Of a DNA stretch of 7,024 bases, positions 1-6,767 are shown piece by piece. The notes below the pieces were generated by a model. The model made no database searches. It worked only from the letters and a program-made list of their open reading frames with translations, and was not told the origin of the DNA. Source of the DNA: Caldifarciminota bacterium (GTDB lineage Bacteria > Hydrothermota > 32-111 > QNBC01); NCBI GenBank assembly GCA_015486655.1, contig WFRF01000010.1, positions 1 through 7,024 on the forward strand, given 5' to 3'. A program made the translations under genes and the position numbers. Position 1 is the first letter of the stretch; the number at the start of each line of letters is the position of its first letter.

Positions 1-558
1 GCGGCGAATGACTTTTATAAGAATGGAAAGTATAAAATGAAGGAATTTTCGTCCCCTGTGGATGCGGATAAGGTTGTTGAACTTTACGAGAAATGGGTGA
101 AACAATACCATATCCTGAATATAGAAGATGGTCTTGCAGAGGATGATTGGGAAGGTTGGAAACATATGAACAAGGTACTCGGTAAGAAGGTACAGAATGT
201 GGGAGATGATATTTTCGTTACAAACATTAACAGACTGAAAAAAGGTGTTAGCGAGAATGTTGCAAATTCAATATTGATTAAACTCAATCAAATCGGTACT
301 TTAACAGAGACATTGGACACTATTAAATATGCCCAAACGCACGGTTGGACTTGTGTTGTTTCCCACAGGTCAGGTGAAACATGCGATACTACAATTGCCG
401 ATCTTGCCGTTGCCATGAATACCGGGTTCATAAAGACAGGATCTGTTCAGAGGCAAGAAAGAATTAACAAATACAACAGATTGATGGAAATTGAAGAAGA
501 GATGTTCGGTGAGGGGATATTCCCCGGCAAAGGAGCTTTTACAAGTATTGAGAAATAG
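1..558 (+). CDS. eno: Enolase (phosphopyruvate hydratase), C-terminal part, 5' end outside window
   Basis: Enolase interconverts 2-phosphoglycerate and phosphoenolpyruvate in cytoplasmic glycolysis and gluconeogenesis. The reading frame is open from base 1 (AANDFYKNGKYK precedes the first internal ATG at 37), so this is the last 185 residues of a protein that is usually about 420-430 long. Visible family signatures are IEDGLAEDDWEGW (metal-binding Glu at 124-126), GDDIFVTN (metal-binding Asp), the catalytic-lysine segment LIKLNQIGTLTET, the SHRSGET loop, and IKTGS with the second active-site lysine. All expected catalytic residues of this half are present, so it looks functional. One oddity is SGETCDTT, where enolases usually have SGETED: a Cys replaces the acidic residue. 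The gene ends at a TAG that overlaps the next gene. The family call is essentially certain. Confidence 0.98.
   Translation, partial: AANDFYKNGKYKMKEFSSPVDADKVVELYEKWVKQYHILNIEDGLAEDDWEGWKHMNKVLGKKVQNVGDDIFVTNINRLKKGVSENVANSILIKLNQIGTLTETLDTIKYAQTHGWTCVVSHRSGETCDTTIADLAVAMNTGFIKTGSVQRQERINKYNRLMEIEEEMFGEGIFPGKGAFTSIEK
531..535 (+). promoter_or_regulatory. Ribosome binding site (AGGAG) for the divIC/ftsB-type gene, inside eno
   Basis: AGGAG lies within the last codons of eno, 12 bases before an in-frame TTG at 548. The spacing is long, but it is the only good Shine-Dalgarno match near the junction. It supports a start at 548 over the upstream in-frame TTG at 491 or GTG at 509. Confidence 0.5.
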
Positions 559-901
559 GTACATACACCTTGATAAGAAGAAAACGGGGAGGAGGATTGT
601 AAATATTCTCCTCTCACTTATAATTGCCGTAATTGTTTTCTTTATTATAAAGGAAACAATAGCGATAGTTTCTCTGAGGATGAAAATGAATGCCATTAAA
701 TCTAATATAAGCAATACGAAGTCGGTTATTGATTCTCTTTCAAAAGAAGAAAACAGGTTAAAATACGACACTTTTTATATTGAAAAAATTGCAAGGGAAA
801 AATTCGGGATGATAAAAAGAGGGGAAAAGACCTATATATTTGTTAACAGCAAAAAGAGGAATTTTATACAGAGAATAATTGAAAACATAAAAAATCATTA
901 A
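548..901 (+). CDS. DivIC/FtsB-family septum formation initiator
   Basis: This is a small bitopic membrane protein of about 117 residues. In this family, FtsB/DivIC pairs with FtsL and FtsQ/DivIB to activate septal peptidoglycan synthesis. The order is typical: a short basic cytoplasmic tail (RNRYIHLDKKKTGRR), one transmembrane helix (about residues 17-38, IVNILLSLIIAVIVFFII), then a polar heptad-like coiled coil. It closes with the family signature IAREKFGMIKRGEKTYIF. No ATG fits the start. TTG 548, with AGGAG upstream, gives an 11-base overlap with eno; TTG 491 or GTG 509 would add 19 or 13 residues that resemble no family N-terminus. An eno-ftsB/divIC order is known from several phyla, and the overlap suggests co-transcription with eno. 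I cannot decide between the names ftsB and divIC. Confidence 0.88.
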   Translation: MRNRYIHLDKKKTGRRIVNILLSLIIAVIVFFIIKETIAIVSLRMKMNAIKSNISNTKSVIDSLSKEENRLKYDTFYIEKIAREKFGMIKRGEKTYIFVNSKKRNFIQRIIENIKNH

Positions 902-921
902 AATGGGAAAAAGCAGGAAAT

Positions 922-952
922 AAAAAGAGGGGACATCTTGTCCCCTCTTTTT
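922..952. terminator. Bidirectional rho-independent terminator between convergent genes
   Basis: The two arms, 922-935 and 939-952, are perfect 14-base inverted repeats around the 3-base loop TCT. The core pairs GAGGGGACA with TGTCCCCTC. The arms end in A5/T5, so both strands read TTTTTATTT after the GC-rich stem. It sits 20 bases after the divIC/ftsB stop and 17 bases after the hppA stop, which fits shared use by both convergent units. Confidence 0.93.
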
Positions 953-969
953 ATTTAAGGCGTAAGATT

Positions 970-3126
970 TTAAATGAGATGGTAAGCAACAATAAGTCCG
1001 GCTACGACAATACTGACCATACTCATTAATTTGATCAATATATTAAGAGAAGGTCCTGATGTATCTTTTAACGGATCTCCTACCGTATCACCGACAATAC
1101 CTGCTTTATGAGGTTCACTTCCTTTGCCTCCGAAGTTACCTTCTTCGATATATTTCTTGGCATTATCCCAGGCTCCTCCTGCATTTGCCATGAAAATTGC
1201 AAGAACGAAACCACTGGAGAGACTGCCTATAAGAAGTCCCATAACACCAGGAACACCTATAATCAGACCGGTAACTATAGGAACGACTACGGCAAGCGTT
1301 GAAGGTAAAATCATTTCATGTTGTGCTCCTCTTGTTGCTATATCTACGCAAGCAGCATAATCGGGTTCGGCTTTACCTTCCATTATACCCTTGATTTCTC
1401 TAAATTGTCTCCTGACCTCATCAACCATTTTACCTGCTGCTCTTCCTACAGCACTCATTGTAAGTCCTGCAAACAGGAAGGGCATTGCCGCACCGATAAA
1501 AACACCTACAATAAGGGTAGGATTCATAAGTGTAGCGTTGAAATGAATCATAAAGTCATGTAGATTTGCGCTTATTACGGGAACCATGTGTCCGCCTACG
1601 GAGAGCATTGTTTCACCGGTTCTAATCATGCTTGCCCTTACCTCTTCAACATAAGCGGCAAGGAGAGCAAGTGCTGTCAGAGCTGCAGAACCTATGGCAA
1701 ACCCTTTTCCCGTGGCGGCTGTTGTATTACCGAGGGAATCAAGAGCATCTGTCTTCTTTCTGACATCCTCAGGCAGACCGGACATTTCAGCATTTCCACC
1801 GGCATTATCGGCTATGGGGCCGTAAGCATCGGTTGAAAGTGTTATACCAAGTGTGGAAAGCATTCCTACTGCTGAAATAGCTATACCGTAAAGTCCTACT
1901 ATAGGATGTGTAAAGCCTTTTGATAACCAAAAAGATAGAATAATACCTGTAGATACGGTTATAACCGGAATAGCAGTTGATTTCATTCCCTCAGCCAACC
2001 CCGATATAATAACGGTGGCAGCTCCCGATTGTGACTGACTCGAGATATGCTTTGTCGGTTTATATTCACTTGATGTGTAATATTCGGTACTTTTTCCGAT
2101 TATTATACCTACAATAAGTCCGATAACAAGCGAAGCCCATACGCCTATGTTGGAAGGCATTAACCATTTTACAATGAAAAACGATCCTATGGCAATAAGT
2201 ATGGCGCTTAAATTAATACCTCTGTTAAGGGCTGCAATAAGAGTCCCTTGTGTTGCATTTTCCTTTGTTCTTACAAAGTAAATTCCTATTATGGAGGATA
2301 TTATACCGAGCCCCGCCAGAAACAGGGGTAAAATAACCGCATTCTCAACCAATTGAGGGTTTGTAAGGGTAAAAGCGGATACTCCGAGAGCATTCGCCGA
2401 AAGAATGGCATCGGTGTAAGATTCGTAAAGATCCGCTCCCATTCCTGCAACATCGCCCACATTATCTCCGACATTATCCGCAATAACAGCGGCATTTCTA
2501 GGATCATCTTCCGGTATGTTTTCTTCCATTTTACCTACAAGATCGGCACCCACATCAGCCGCTTTGGTAAATATACCACCGCCTACCCTTGCAAAAAGAG
2601 CCATTAGAGATGCTCCCATACCGAATGAAAGCATTGTAGTTGTTGTGACGGTGAGATTGTAATTAAGCAGTTTGTGAAGGATAAAATACCAGAATGAGAT
2701 ATCAAATAATCCCAATCCTACAACGGTTAACCCCATAACCGCTCCGCTTCTGAATGCTATTTGCAGAGCCGAGTTTAAACTGTTTTGAGCTGCATTTGCC
2801 GTTCTTGCGCTTGCATTGGTGGCTGTTTTCATCCCTATGTAACCTGCAAGTCCGGAAAAGAATCCACCGGTTAGAAAAGCAAACGGAGTCCAAGCAGACT
2901 GTACATGAAGCCCAAATGAAAGGAAAGCAATAAAGAGTGATGTAAGAACAAAGAAAACGGCAACAATTTTGTACTGTTGCCCCAGGTAAGCTCCGGCGCC
3001 TTTTCTAACTGCAGAAGCAATATAGATCATTCTGTCAGTTCCTTCCGGTTTTGTCATGGCGTTTTTGTAGAAAATGAAAGCAAAAATCAATGCCAAAACG
3101 GCACTCAAAGGTGCGAGAAAAAACAT
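970..3126 (-). CDS. hppA: Membrane-bound ion-translocating pyrophosphatase, K+-dependent type
   Basis: HppA hydrolyses pyrophosphate and uses the energy to pump Na+ or H+ out across the cytoplasmic membrane. At 718 residues and about 16 predicted membrane helices it has normal family length. All three conserved catalytic blocks are intact: residues 190-230 (DVGADLVGK, IPEDDPRN, DNVGDNVGD), residues 433-480 (DAYGPIADNAGGNAEM, GNTTAATGKGFAIGS), and residues 650-701 (GGAWDNAKKYIE, GDTVGDPLKDTSGPS). Ala470 and Gly473 in GNTTAATGKG are the residues of the K+-dependent subfamily; K+-independent enzymes have Lys and Thr there. Glu235 in ADLYESY is at the gate position seen in Na+-pumping members, so Na+ transport is likely but inferred. 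The ATG start is fixed by AGGAGG seven bases upstream. The gene has its own promoter and ends at a shared terminator. Confidence 0.97.
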   Translation of the reverse strand: MFFLAPLSAVLALIFAFIFYKNAMTKPEGTDRMIYIASAVRKGAGAYLGQQYKIVAVFFVLTSLFIAFLSFGLHVQSAWTPFAFLTGGFFSGLAGYIGMKTATNASARTANAAQNSLNSALQIAFRSGAVMGLTVVGLGLFDISFWYFILHKLLNYNLTVTTTTMLSFGMGASLMALFARVGGGIFTKAADVGADLVGKMEENIPEDDPRNAAVIADNVGDNVGDVAGMGADLYESYTDAILSANALGVSAFTLTNPQLVENAVILPLFLAGLGIISSIIGIYFVRTKENATQGTLIAALNRGINLSAILIAIGSFFIVKWLMPSNIGVWASLVIGLIVGIIIGKSTEYYTSSEYKPTKHISSQSQSGAATVIISGLAEGMKSTAIPVITVSTGIILSFWLSKGFTHPIVGLYGIAISAVGMLSTLGITLSTDAYGPIADNAGGNAEMSGLPEDVRKKTDALDSLGNTTAATGKGFAIGSAALTALALLAAYVEEVRASMIRTGETMLSVGGHMVPVISANLHDFMIHFNATLMNPTLIVGVFIGAAMPFLFAGLTMSAVGRAAGKMVDEVRRQFREIKGIMEGKAEPDYAACVDIATRGAQHEMILPSTLAVVVPIVTGLIIGVPGVMGLLIGSLSSGFVLAIFMANAGGAWDNAKKYIEEGNFGGKGSEPHKAGIVGDTVGDPLKDTSGPSLNILIKLMSMVSIVVAGLIVAYHLI

Positions 3127-3133
3127 AAAAATA

Positions 3134-3139
3134 CCTCCT
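3134..3139 (-). promoter_or_regulatory. Strong ribosome binding site of hppA
   Basis: The minus strand reads AGGAGG seven bases before the hppA ATG. This is the best Shine-Dalgarno sequence in the window. It suggests high expression and fixes the start. Confidence 0.9.
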
Positions 3140-3162
3140 ATATATAATTATTTTATGGGTTT

Positions 3163-3190
3163 AGTATAATAATTTAAATGATTTTGTCAA
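3163..3190 (-). promoter_or_regulatory. Sigma-70-type promoter of hppA, overlapping the 3' end of folC
   Basis: On the minus strand, TTGACA (3190-3185) is followed by a 16-base AT-rich spacer and TATACT (3168-3163). This is a perfect -35 box and a 5/6 match at -10. The predicted transcript would start near 3156, giving a short leader of about 30 bases before the hppA ATG. The -35 box falls inside the last folC codons (Leu-Asp-Lys), and the spacer covers the folC stop. hppA can therefore be transcribed independently of the upstream cluster. I see no terminator hairpin between folC and hppA, so readthrough is also possible. Confidence 0.82.
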
Positions 3191-4457
3191 GAAATAATTC
3201 CCATTTTCCTACTAAATAAAAGGAACCTGTTATTATTATATGTTCACTTGTTGTGTTTTCTACCAGCTTTTCTATATTTTCTGTGAAAATATTATCAAAA
3301 CCTTGATTAATTAATTCTTCCTTTATATCGTTGATTTTTAATTCTCTTTTGGTATTGAGATGATCTATGTAAATTTTATTCACATTCAATTTTTTAATCT
3401 CTTTTATCATACCGCTGTAATCTTTATTTCGCATACATGTAAAAATTATATCCACCGAAGAATCTCCGTAGTACTCTTTGAAGTTTTTTACAAGCATTTT
3501 CATGGCGTCTCTGTTGTGAGCCCCGTCGAGAATAAATTTATGATTATTCCATTCTCTCAATTCAAAACGCCCGGAAAGTGATTTACCGAGGAACAAATTT
3601 TCATTGAAATTTCCGGGGATTATATGATCAATTTCAAGTTCTTTCAATAAGAGAAATGCTAAAATCATATTTTGAGTCTGGTGAAGTCCGGCCATATCGC
3701 TTTTGAATCTGTATTTGTTTCCTTGATGTGTGAAGCTTACAATTCCATTTTCCGTGTCACTTATAATATCACTGATTACATTCTCCGCAATAATAGTTTG
3801 TGCTGCGAGTTCATCAGCTCTTTTAATAATGATATCCTTAACGGAATCGGTTTGAAAACCCGTTATAACAGTCCCACCCGGTTTTATAATTCCGGCTTTT
3901 TCGAAAGCTATTTTTTCTGCCGTATTACCCAGTACATCCGTATGATCAAGACCGATATGCGTAATAACAGCATATTTGTTGGGGGCTGCGTTTGTGGAAT
4001 CCAAGCGCCCCCCGAGGCCTACTTCGAGGATATTGAAATCGGTTTTCATTTTGATGAAATATAAAAAAGCCATTGATACCAGTATCTCAAAAAAAGTTTT
4101 ATAAGATTTCTCTCTTCTCCCCAAGTGGCAGGCTATATAGGAAAACGTCTCAGAGAAGGTTTCTTTATCTATCCATTCATTGTTAAAATTTATTCGTTCA
4201 CGAATATCGCGGATATGTGGGGAATAAAATGAACCTACATTATAACCGAGATTGACAAGTGCGTTTGTAATGTAACAAGTTGTGGACCCTTTACCTTTTG
4301 TTCCGGCAACGGTGACGGTTATACCGTGATTTTGCGGAGAGTTTATTGAAGCAAGAAATGCTTTGAAATTTTCAATATCATAATCGCTCTTGTGTGTCAG
4401 ACGCTTCTCATAATTGATAAATCCCGAGAGTTCTTTTAACGATTGTTCGTAATTCAT
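3174..4457 (-). CDS. folC: Folylpolyglutamate synthase, possibly also dihydrofolate synthase
   Basis: FolC is a cytoplasmic Mur-ligase-fold enzyme that uses ATP to add glutamate to folates. Most bacterial FolC proteins also make dihydrofolate from dihydropteroate. At 427 residues the length is normal. Visible landmarks are the P-loop GTKGKGST (52-59), SPHIRDIRERI (79-89), EVGLGGRLDSTNA (145-157), THIGLDHTDVLG (166-177), FEKAGIIKPG with the lysine carbamylated in this superfamily (Lys187), SGRFE (295-299), DGAHN (311-315), and a C-terminal ITGSFYLVG (409-417). The ATG overlaps the TGA of the upstream lipoprotein gene as ATGA. No Shine-Dalgarno sequence is visible before it (only TCACTAAAAAAATCTCA), so it probably depends on translational coupling. 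Whether both activities are present cannot be read from sequence alone. Its 3' end carries the hppA promoter. Confidence 0.96.
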   Translation of the reverse strand: MNYEQSLKELSGFINYEKRLTHKSDYDIENFKAFLASINSPQNHGITVTVAGTKGKGSTTCYITNALVNLGYNVGSFYSPHIRDIRERINFNNEWIDKETFSETFSYIACHLGRREKSYKTFFEILVSMAFLYFIKMKTDFNILEVGLGGRLDSTNAAPNKYAVITHIGLDHTDVLGNTAEKIAFEKAGIIKPGGTVITGFQTDSVKDIIIKRADELAAQTIIAENVISDIISDTENGIVSFTHQGNKYRFKSDMAGLHQTQNMILAFLLLKELEIDHIIPGNFNENLFLGKSLSGRFELREWNNHKFILDGAHNRDAMKMLVKNFKEYYGDSSVDIIFTCMRNKDYSGMIKEIKKLNVNKIYIDHLNTKRELKINDIKEELINQGFDNIFTENIEKLVENTTSEHIIITGSFYLVGKWELFLDKII

Positions 4458-6034
4458 TGAGATTTTTTTAGTGAAAATTTGTTGTTCCCGTAAACTAGTG
4501 TAAATATCGTATTATCGTTTAACAATTTTAATTTGTTATCCTTTATTATTATTTTTGTTGTTACGGGGAAATGAATCTCCGATGTGAAAACAAGATTTAT
4601 TCTAAATCCGTCAATTTCAAAAATTCTTAATTTTCTGTCATTATCAATAAAAGCTATATCCTGTTTCCCGTTACCGTTGAGATCCGTTTTTATAGTAAAT
4701 TTAAAATGAGGGACCGAATCGAGAGTATCAGCGGTAACCCAGCAGCCGTGATTGAGGGTTTCCGTTAAATATACGGAGAAGAGGAGAGCTTCCGATTTAT
4801 CCTTAAAATCGCCTATCCTGAGCCTATACCAGGATTTGTTGTCCATATTGAGTTCTTTAATATATGAGGGGAATCCGTTTTTAATAAACTTATCTTTCTG
4901 CAGGAAAGCGTGTTTCTTATTCTTTGTTGAAAGGTATTGAACCGTATAGAAAACAAATTGTTTTTTTGATTTTTTCTTTTTGGATTTGATTTTGCTAATT
5001 CGCTTCGAGGGGGGAACTTCAGTAATAAATGCATTTAGTATGGGTTTTGGCAATGTAATTCTTTTAAACGAGTTTTTCGTTGTAATTGTCATGACATTTT
5101 TTGATATGCCTATAAAACCGAAATTTGCATTCAGGGGGATTATTTTATCGTAATTGTTTTTCCCGGAGGAAAAAACAAGAGAATCATTGACCGAATCGAA
5201 GATAAAAAGGGAATCTCGGGTAATGGCTATGAACTGGTATCCGTCTTTTGCAAAAAGAATGTTTTGCACACCTTTGACCGGTATTTTACCAACTATGTTT
5301 TCCGTATAGGTGCTTAATAACTTTATATTGTCTTTTGAGATGATGAATAGTCTGTTTGCGGCTGGAGCAAGCTTTATCCCGGAACATTTTATATCGAGAT
5401 TTCTCTTTTTATTTTTCTTGGCGTCATAAAACGACAAAAAACCGTGGTCTATGAAGTATAATTTGTAGAGATAAGGAGAACTTACAATATTCTTGTAATA
5501 ACCGAATCTTGATATTTTCATACTGTCGAGTTTAATCATGTAATTAAGAAATTCTTTGGTTCTGTATACAATGTACTTACCCGAATTGAATGTAAAAGAG
5601 GTGTCTATTGTTTTATCGGAATGGGCAATCTTAAAAAGAGTATTATTTTCGATTAAGAATATATCCGTATCGGATTGGTAAACCAGCTTTCTGTAAGGAT
5701 TTAATGCAAAAAGATTGTATGCGGTATTTCGTGCATTTATACTGTTTTCAATATACCCCGATTTTATGTCAAATATATCTATCTTCCTGGATTTGTACAG
5801 AATCAGCTGATCATAGGGAAACGGTTCAAAAACCCTCTCGATTGAATGTGGGAGATATACCCTTTTATAGATCACTGCACTGTCCGGATTAATGTAGTAT
5901 ATTCTTTTTGATGTTGCCGCTATAACAGAGTAGGGTTCGTATTTAACGGAAAACGTTACATCGGGTTTACCTCTGTTACACGACGAAAGAAACGGAATTA
6001 TGAGAAGTAGCAGATATGAAAACCGTTTAATCAA
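4454..6034 (-). CDS. Lipoprotein with propeller-like region, internal SPOR domain and C-terminal calcium-loop-like module
   Basis: I do not recognise this 526-residue protein as a named family. It has a lipoprotein signal (MIKRFSYLLLLIIPFLSSC): the lipobox LSSC puts the lipidated Cys at 19. The next residue is Asn, not Asp, consistent with sorting to the outer membrane. Residues about 30-338 hold recurring short beta-strand units (RIYYINPDS, KIDIFDIKSG, DIFLIENN, DSLFIFDSVND), as in WD40/YVTN-type propellers. A lysine-rich linker follows (about 343-358). Residues about 360-435 resemble a SPOR domain (FYTVQYLS, SWYRLRIGDFKDKSEA), which binds glycan strands stripped of peptides at division sites. 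Residues 451-459 (DLNGNGKQD) form a VCBS/EF-hand-like calcium loop, followed by more beta strands to the end. The start is TTG, the only codon that preserves the signal peptide, and AAGGAA lies seven bases upstream. The gene overlaps its neighbours by 8 and 4 bases. A role as an envelope sensor or septal protein is inference. Confidence 0.8.
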   Translation of the reverse strand: MIKRFSYLLLLIIPFLSSCNRGKPDVTFSVKYEPYSVIAATSKRIYYINPDSAVIYKRVYLPHSIERVFEPFPYDQLILYKSRKIDIFDIKSGYIENSINARNTAYNLFALNPYRKLVYQSDTDIFLIENNTLFKIAHSDKTIDTSFTFNSGKYIVYRTKEFLNYMIKLDSMKISRFGYYKNIVSSPYLYKLYFIDHGFLSFYDAKKNKKRNLDIKCSGIKLAPAANRLFIISKDNIKLLSTYTENIVGKIPVKGVQNILFAKDGYQFIAITRDSLFIFDSVNDSLVFSSGKNNYDKIIPLNANFGFIGISKNVMTITTKNSFKRITLPKPILNAFITEVPPSKRISKIKSKKKKSKKQFVFYTVQYLSTKNKKHAFLQKDKFIKNGFPSYIKELNMDNKSWYRLRIGDFKDKSEALLFSVYLTETLNHGCWVTADTLDSVPHFKFTIKTDLNGNGKQDIAFIDNDRKLRIFEIDGFRINLVFTSEIHFPVTTKIIIKDNKLKLLNDNTIFTLVYGNNKFSLKKSQ

Positions 6035-6767
6035 TATTGAGTTCCTTGTATGATTTTAGAATGGATTTAATTTCACTGAGAACAATGTCTCTCGCCTTTA
6101 TATAGAATTTTTTTGCCTTTTCTTCATCAAAAAGCGGCATTCCTTCCCCTTCTTTATATAGAATTATAGGACCGGCAAACGGGTATGATTGTATTCCCTT
6201 TTTGTATTCTCTTGGCATGGATTCACTGTATCTTTCCGGTTTGACAAGTTCCGGTGCAATTGCCATTATGGCGGCTGTTTCATCTATACCGGCATGTCCT
6301 CCCATCTGTTTGTAAAATTGTTTTGTCCATTCGTATGTTAAAATCCACCAATGTACAACAATTACCCTTGCTCCCGTATCCTTAAATGTATCCAGGGCAG
6401 CTTCTTTCAATTCGTCCACCTGTCCTCCGTGTCCGTTCATAACGATGATCGTCCTGAAGTTGTTTCGTGCAAGTTCAGACATTATTTCATATATCATCTC
6501 TTTATAAGTCTCTTTTTCAAGAGTAACGGAACCCGGGTATGGAAGGAGTGAACTTGTAATACCGTAATTAACGGGGGGTGCTATTAATGCATTAATTTTC
6601 CCCGCTATATATTCCGCCAAATCTTGCGGGATAATGTTATCGGTACCGAGAGGTATGACTCCGTGTGCTTCAATTGTTCCAACTGGTAGAATTACGGTAC
6701 TCGTTTCAGCAGGAACCAATTCATTGAATTCTTGCCAAGTCAAATTACTAAAATATCTTGTTTTCAT
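6027..6767 (-). CDS. Creatininase-family metal-dependent amidohydrolase
   Basis: This is a cytoplasmic protein of 246 residues, the usual size for the creatininase family (creatininase, MftE, archaeal FAPy deformylase ArfB). These enzymes use two metal ions, commonly Zn, to cleave C-N bonds. The expected ligands are visible: Glu33 and His35 in LPVGTIEAHG, Asp43 in PLGTDN, His113 in MNGHGGQ, and Glu163 in GGHAGIDETA. The motif is NGHGGQ where many members have NGHGGN. No signal peptide or membrane segment is seen. I chose ATG 6767 because its ATGA overlaps the pdxJ stop and GAGG lies five bases upstream. A GTG at 6773 would add two residues but would put that Shine-Dalgarno inside the start region. 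The substrate is unknown; creatinine is unlikely given the setting between cofactor genes. A cofactor-related deformylase or amidase is only a guess. Confidence 0.9.
   Translation of the reverse strand: MKTRYFSNLTWQEFNELVPAETSTVILPVGTIEAHGVIPLGTDNIIPQDLAEYIAGKINALIAPPVNYGITSSLLPYPGSVTLEKETYKEMIYEIMSELARNNFRTIIVMNGHGGQVDELKEAALDTFKDTGARVIVVHWWILTYEWTKQFYKQMGGHAGIDETAAIMAIAPELVKPERYSESMPREYKKGIQSYPFAGPIILYKEGEGMPLFDEEKAKKFYIKARDIVLSEIKSILKSYKELNID
6042..6047 (-). promoter_or_regulatory. Ribosome binding site deciding a TTG start for the SPOR lipoprotein
   Basis: The minus strand reads AAGGAA seven bases before the TTG at 6034, inside the last codons of the hydrolase gene. The next in-frame ATG is at codon 166, past the signal peptide, so this site and the lipobox together fix the unusual start. 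Confidence 0.78.

Noticed and set aside
370..771. Minus-strand open frame of 133 codons across the eno/divIC junction
   Set aside because: It is antisense to two clearly recognised genes, has no plausible ribosome site or family motif, and its hydrophobic stretches mirror the coding strand.
922..952. Inverted repeat as an operator or mobile-element end
   Set aside because: A perfect GC-core hairpin with U-tracts on both sides between convergent stop codons is fully explained as a bidirectional terminator.
1108..2607. Several short plus-strand open frames within the hppA region
   Set aside because: They are antisense to the conserved pyrophosphatase and have no start signals or family resemblance.
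3672..4064. Plus-strand open frame of 130 codons inside folC
   Set aside because: It is fully antisense to conserved FolC motifs, and its translation shows no domain or composition typical of a real protein.
4940..5000. A-rich runs in the lipoprotein linker that could act as a slippery site for frameshifting
   Set aside because: The zero frame continues intact from the signal peptide through the SPOR and calcium-loop regions, and the alternative frame leads only to a short unrecognisable peptide.
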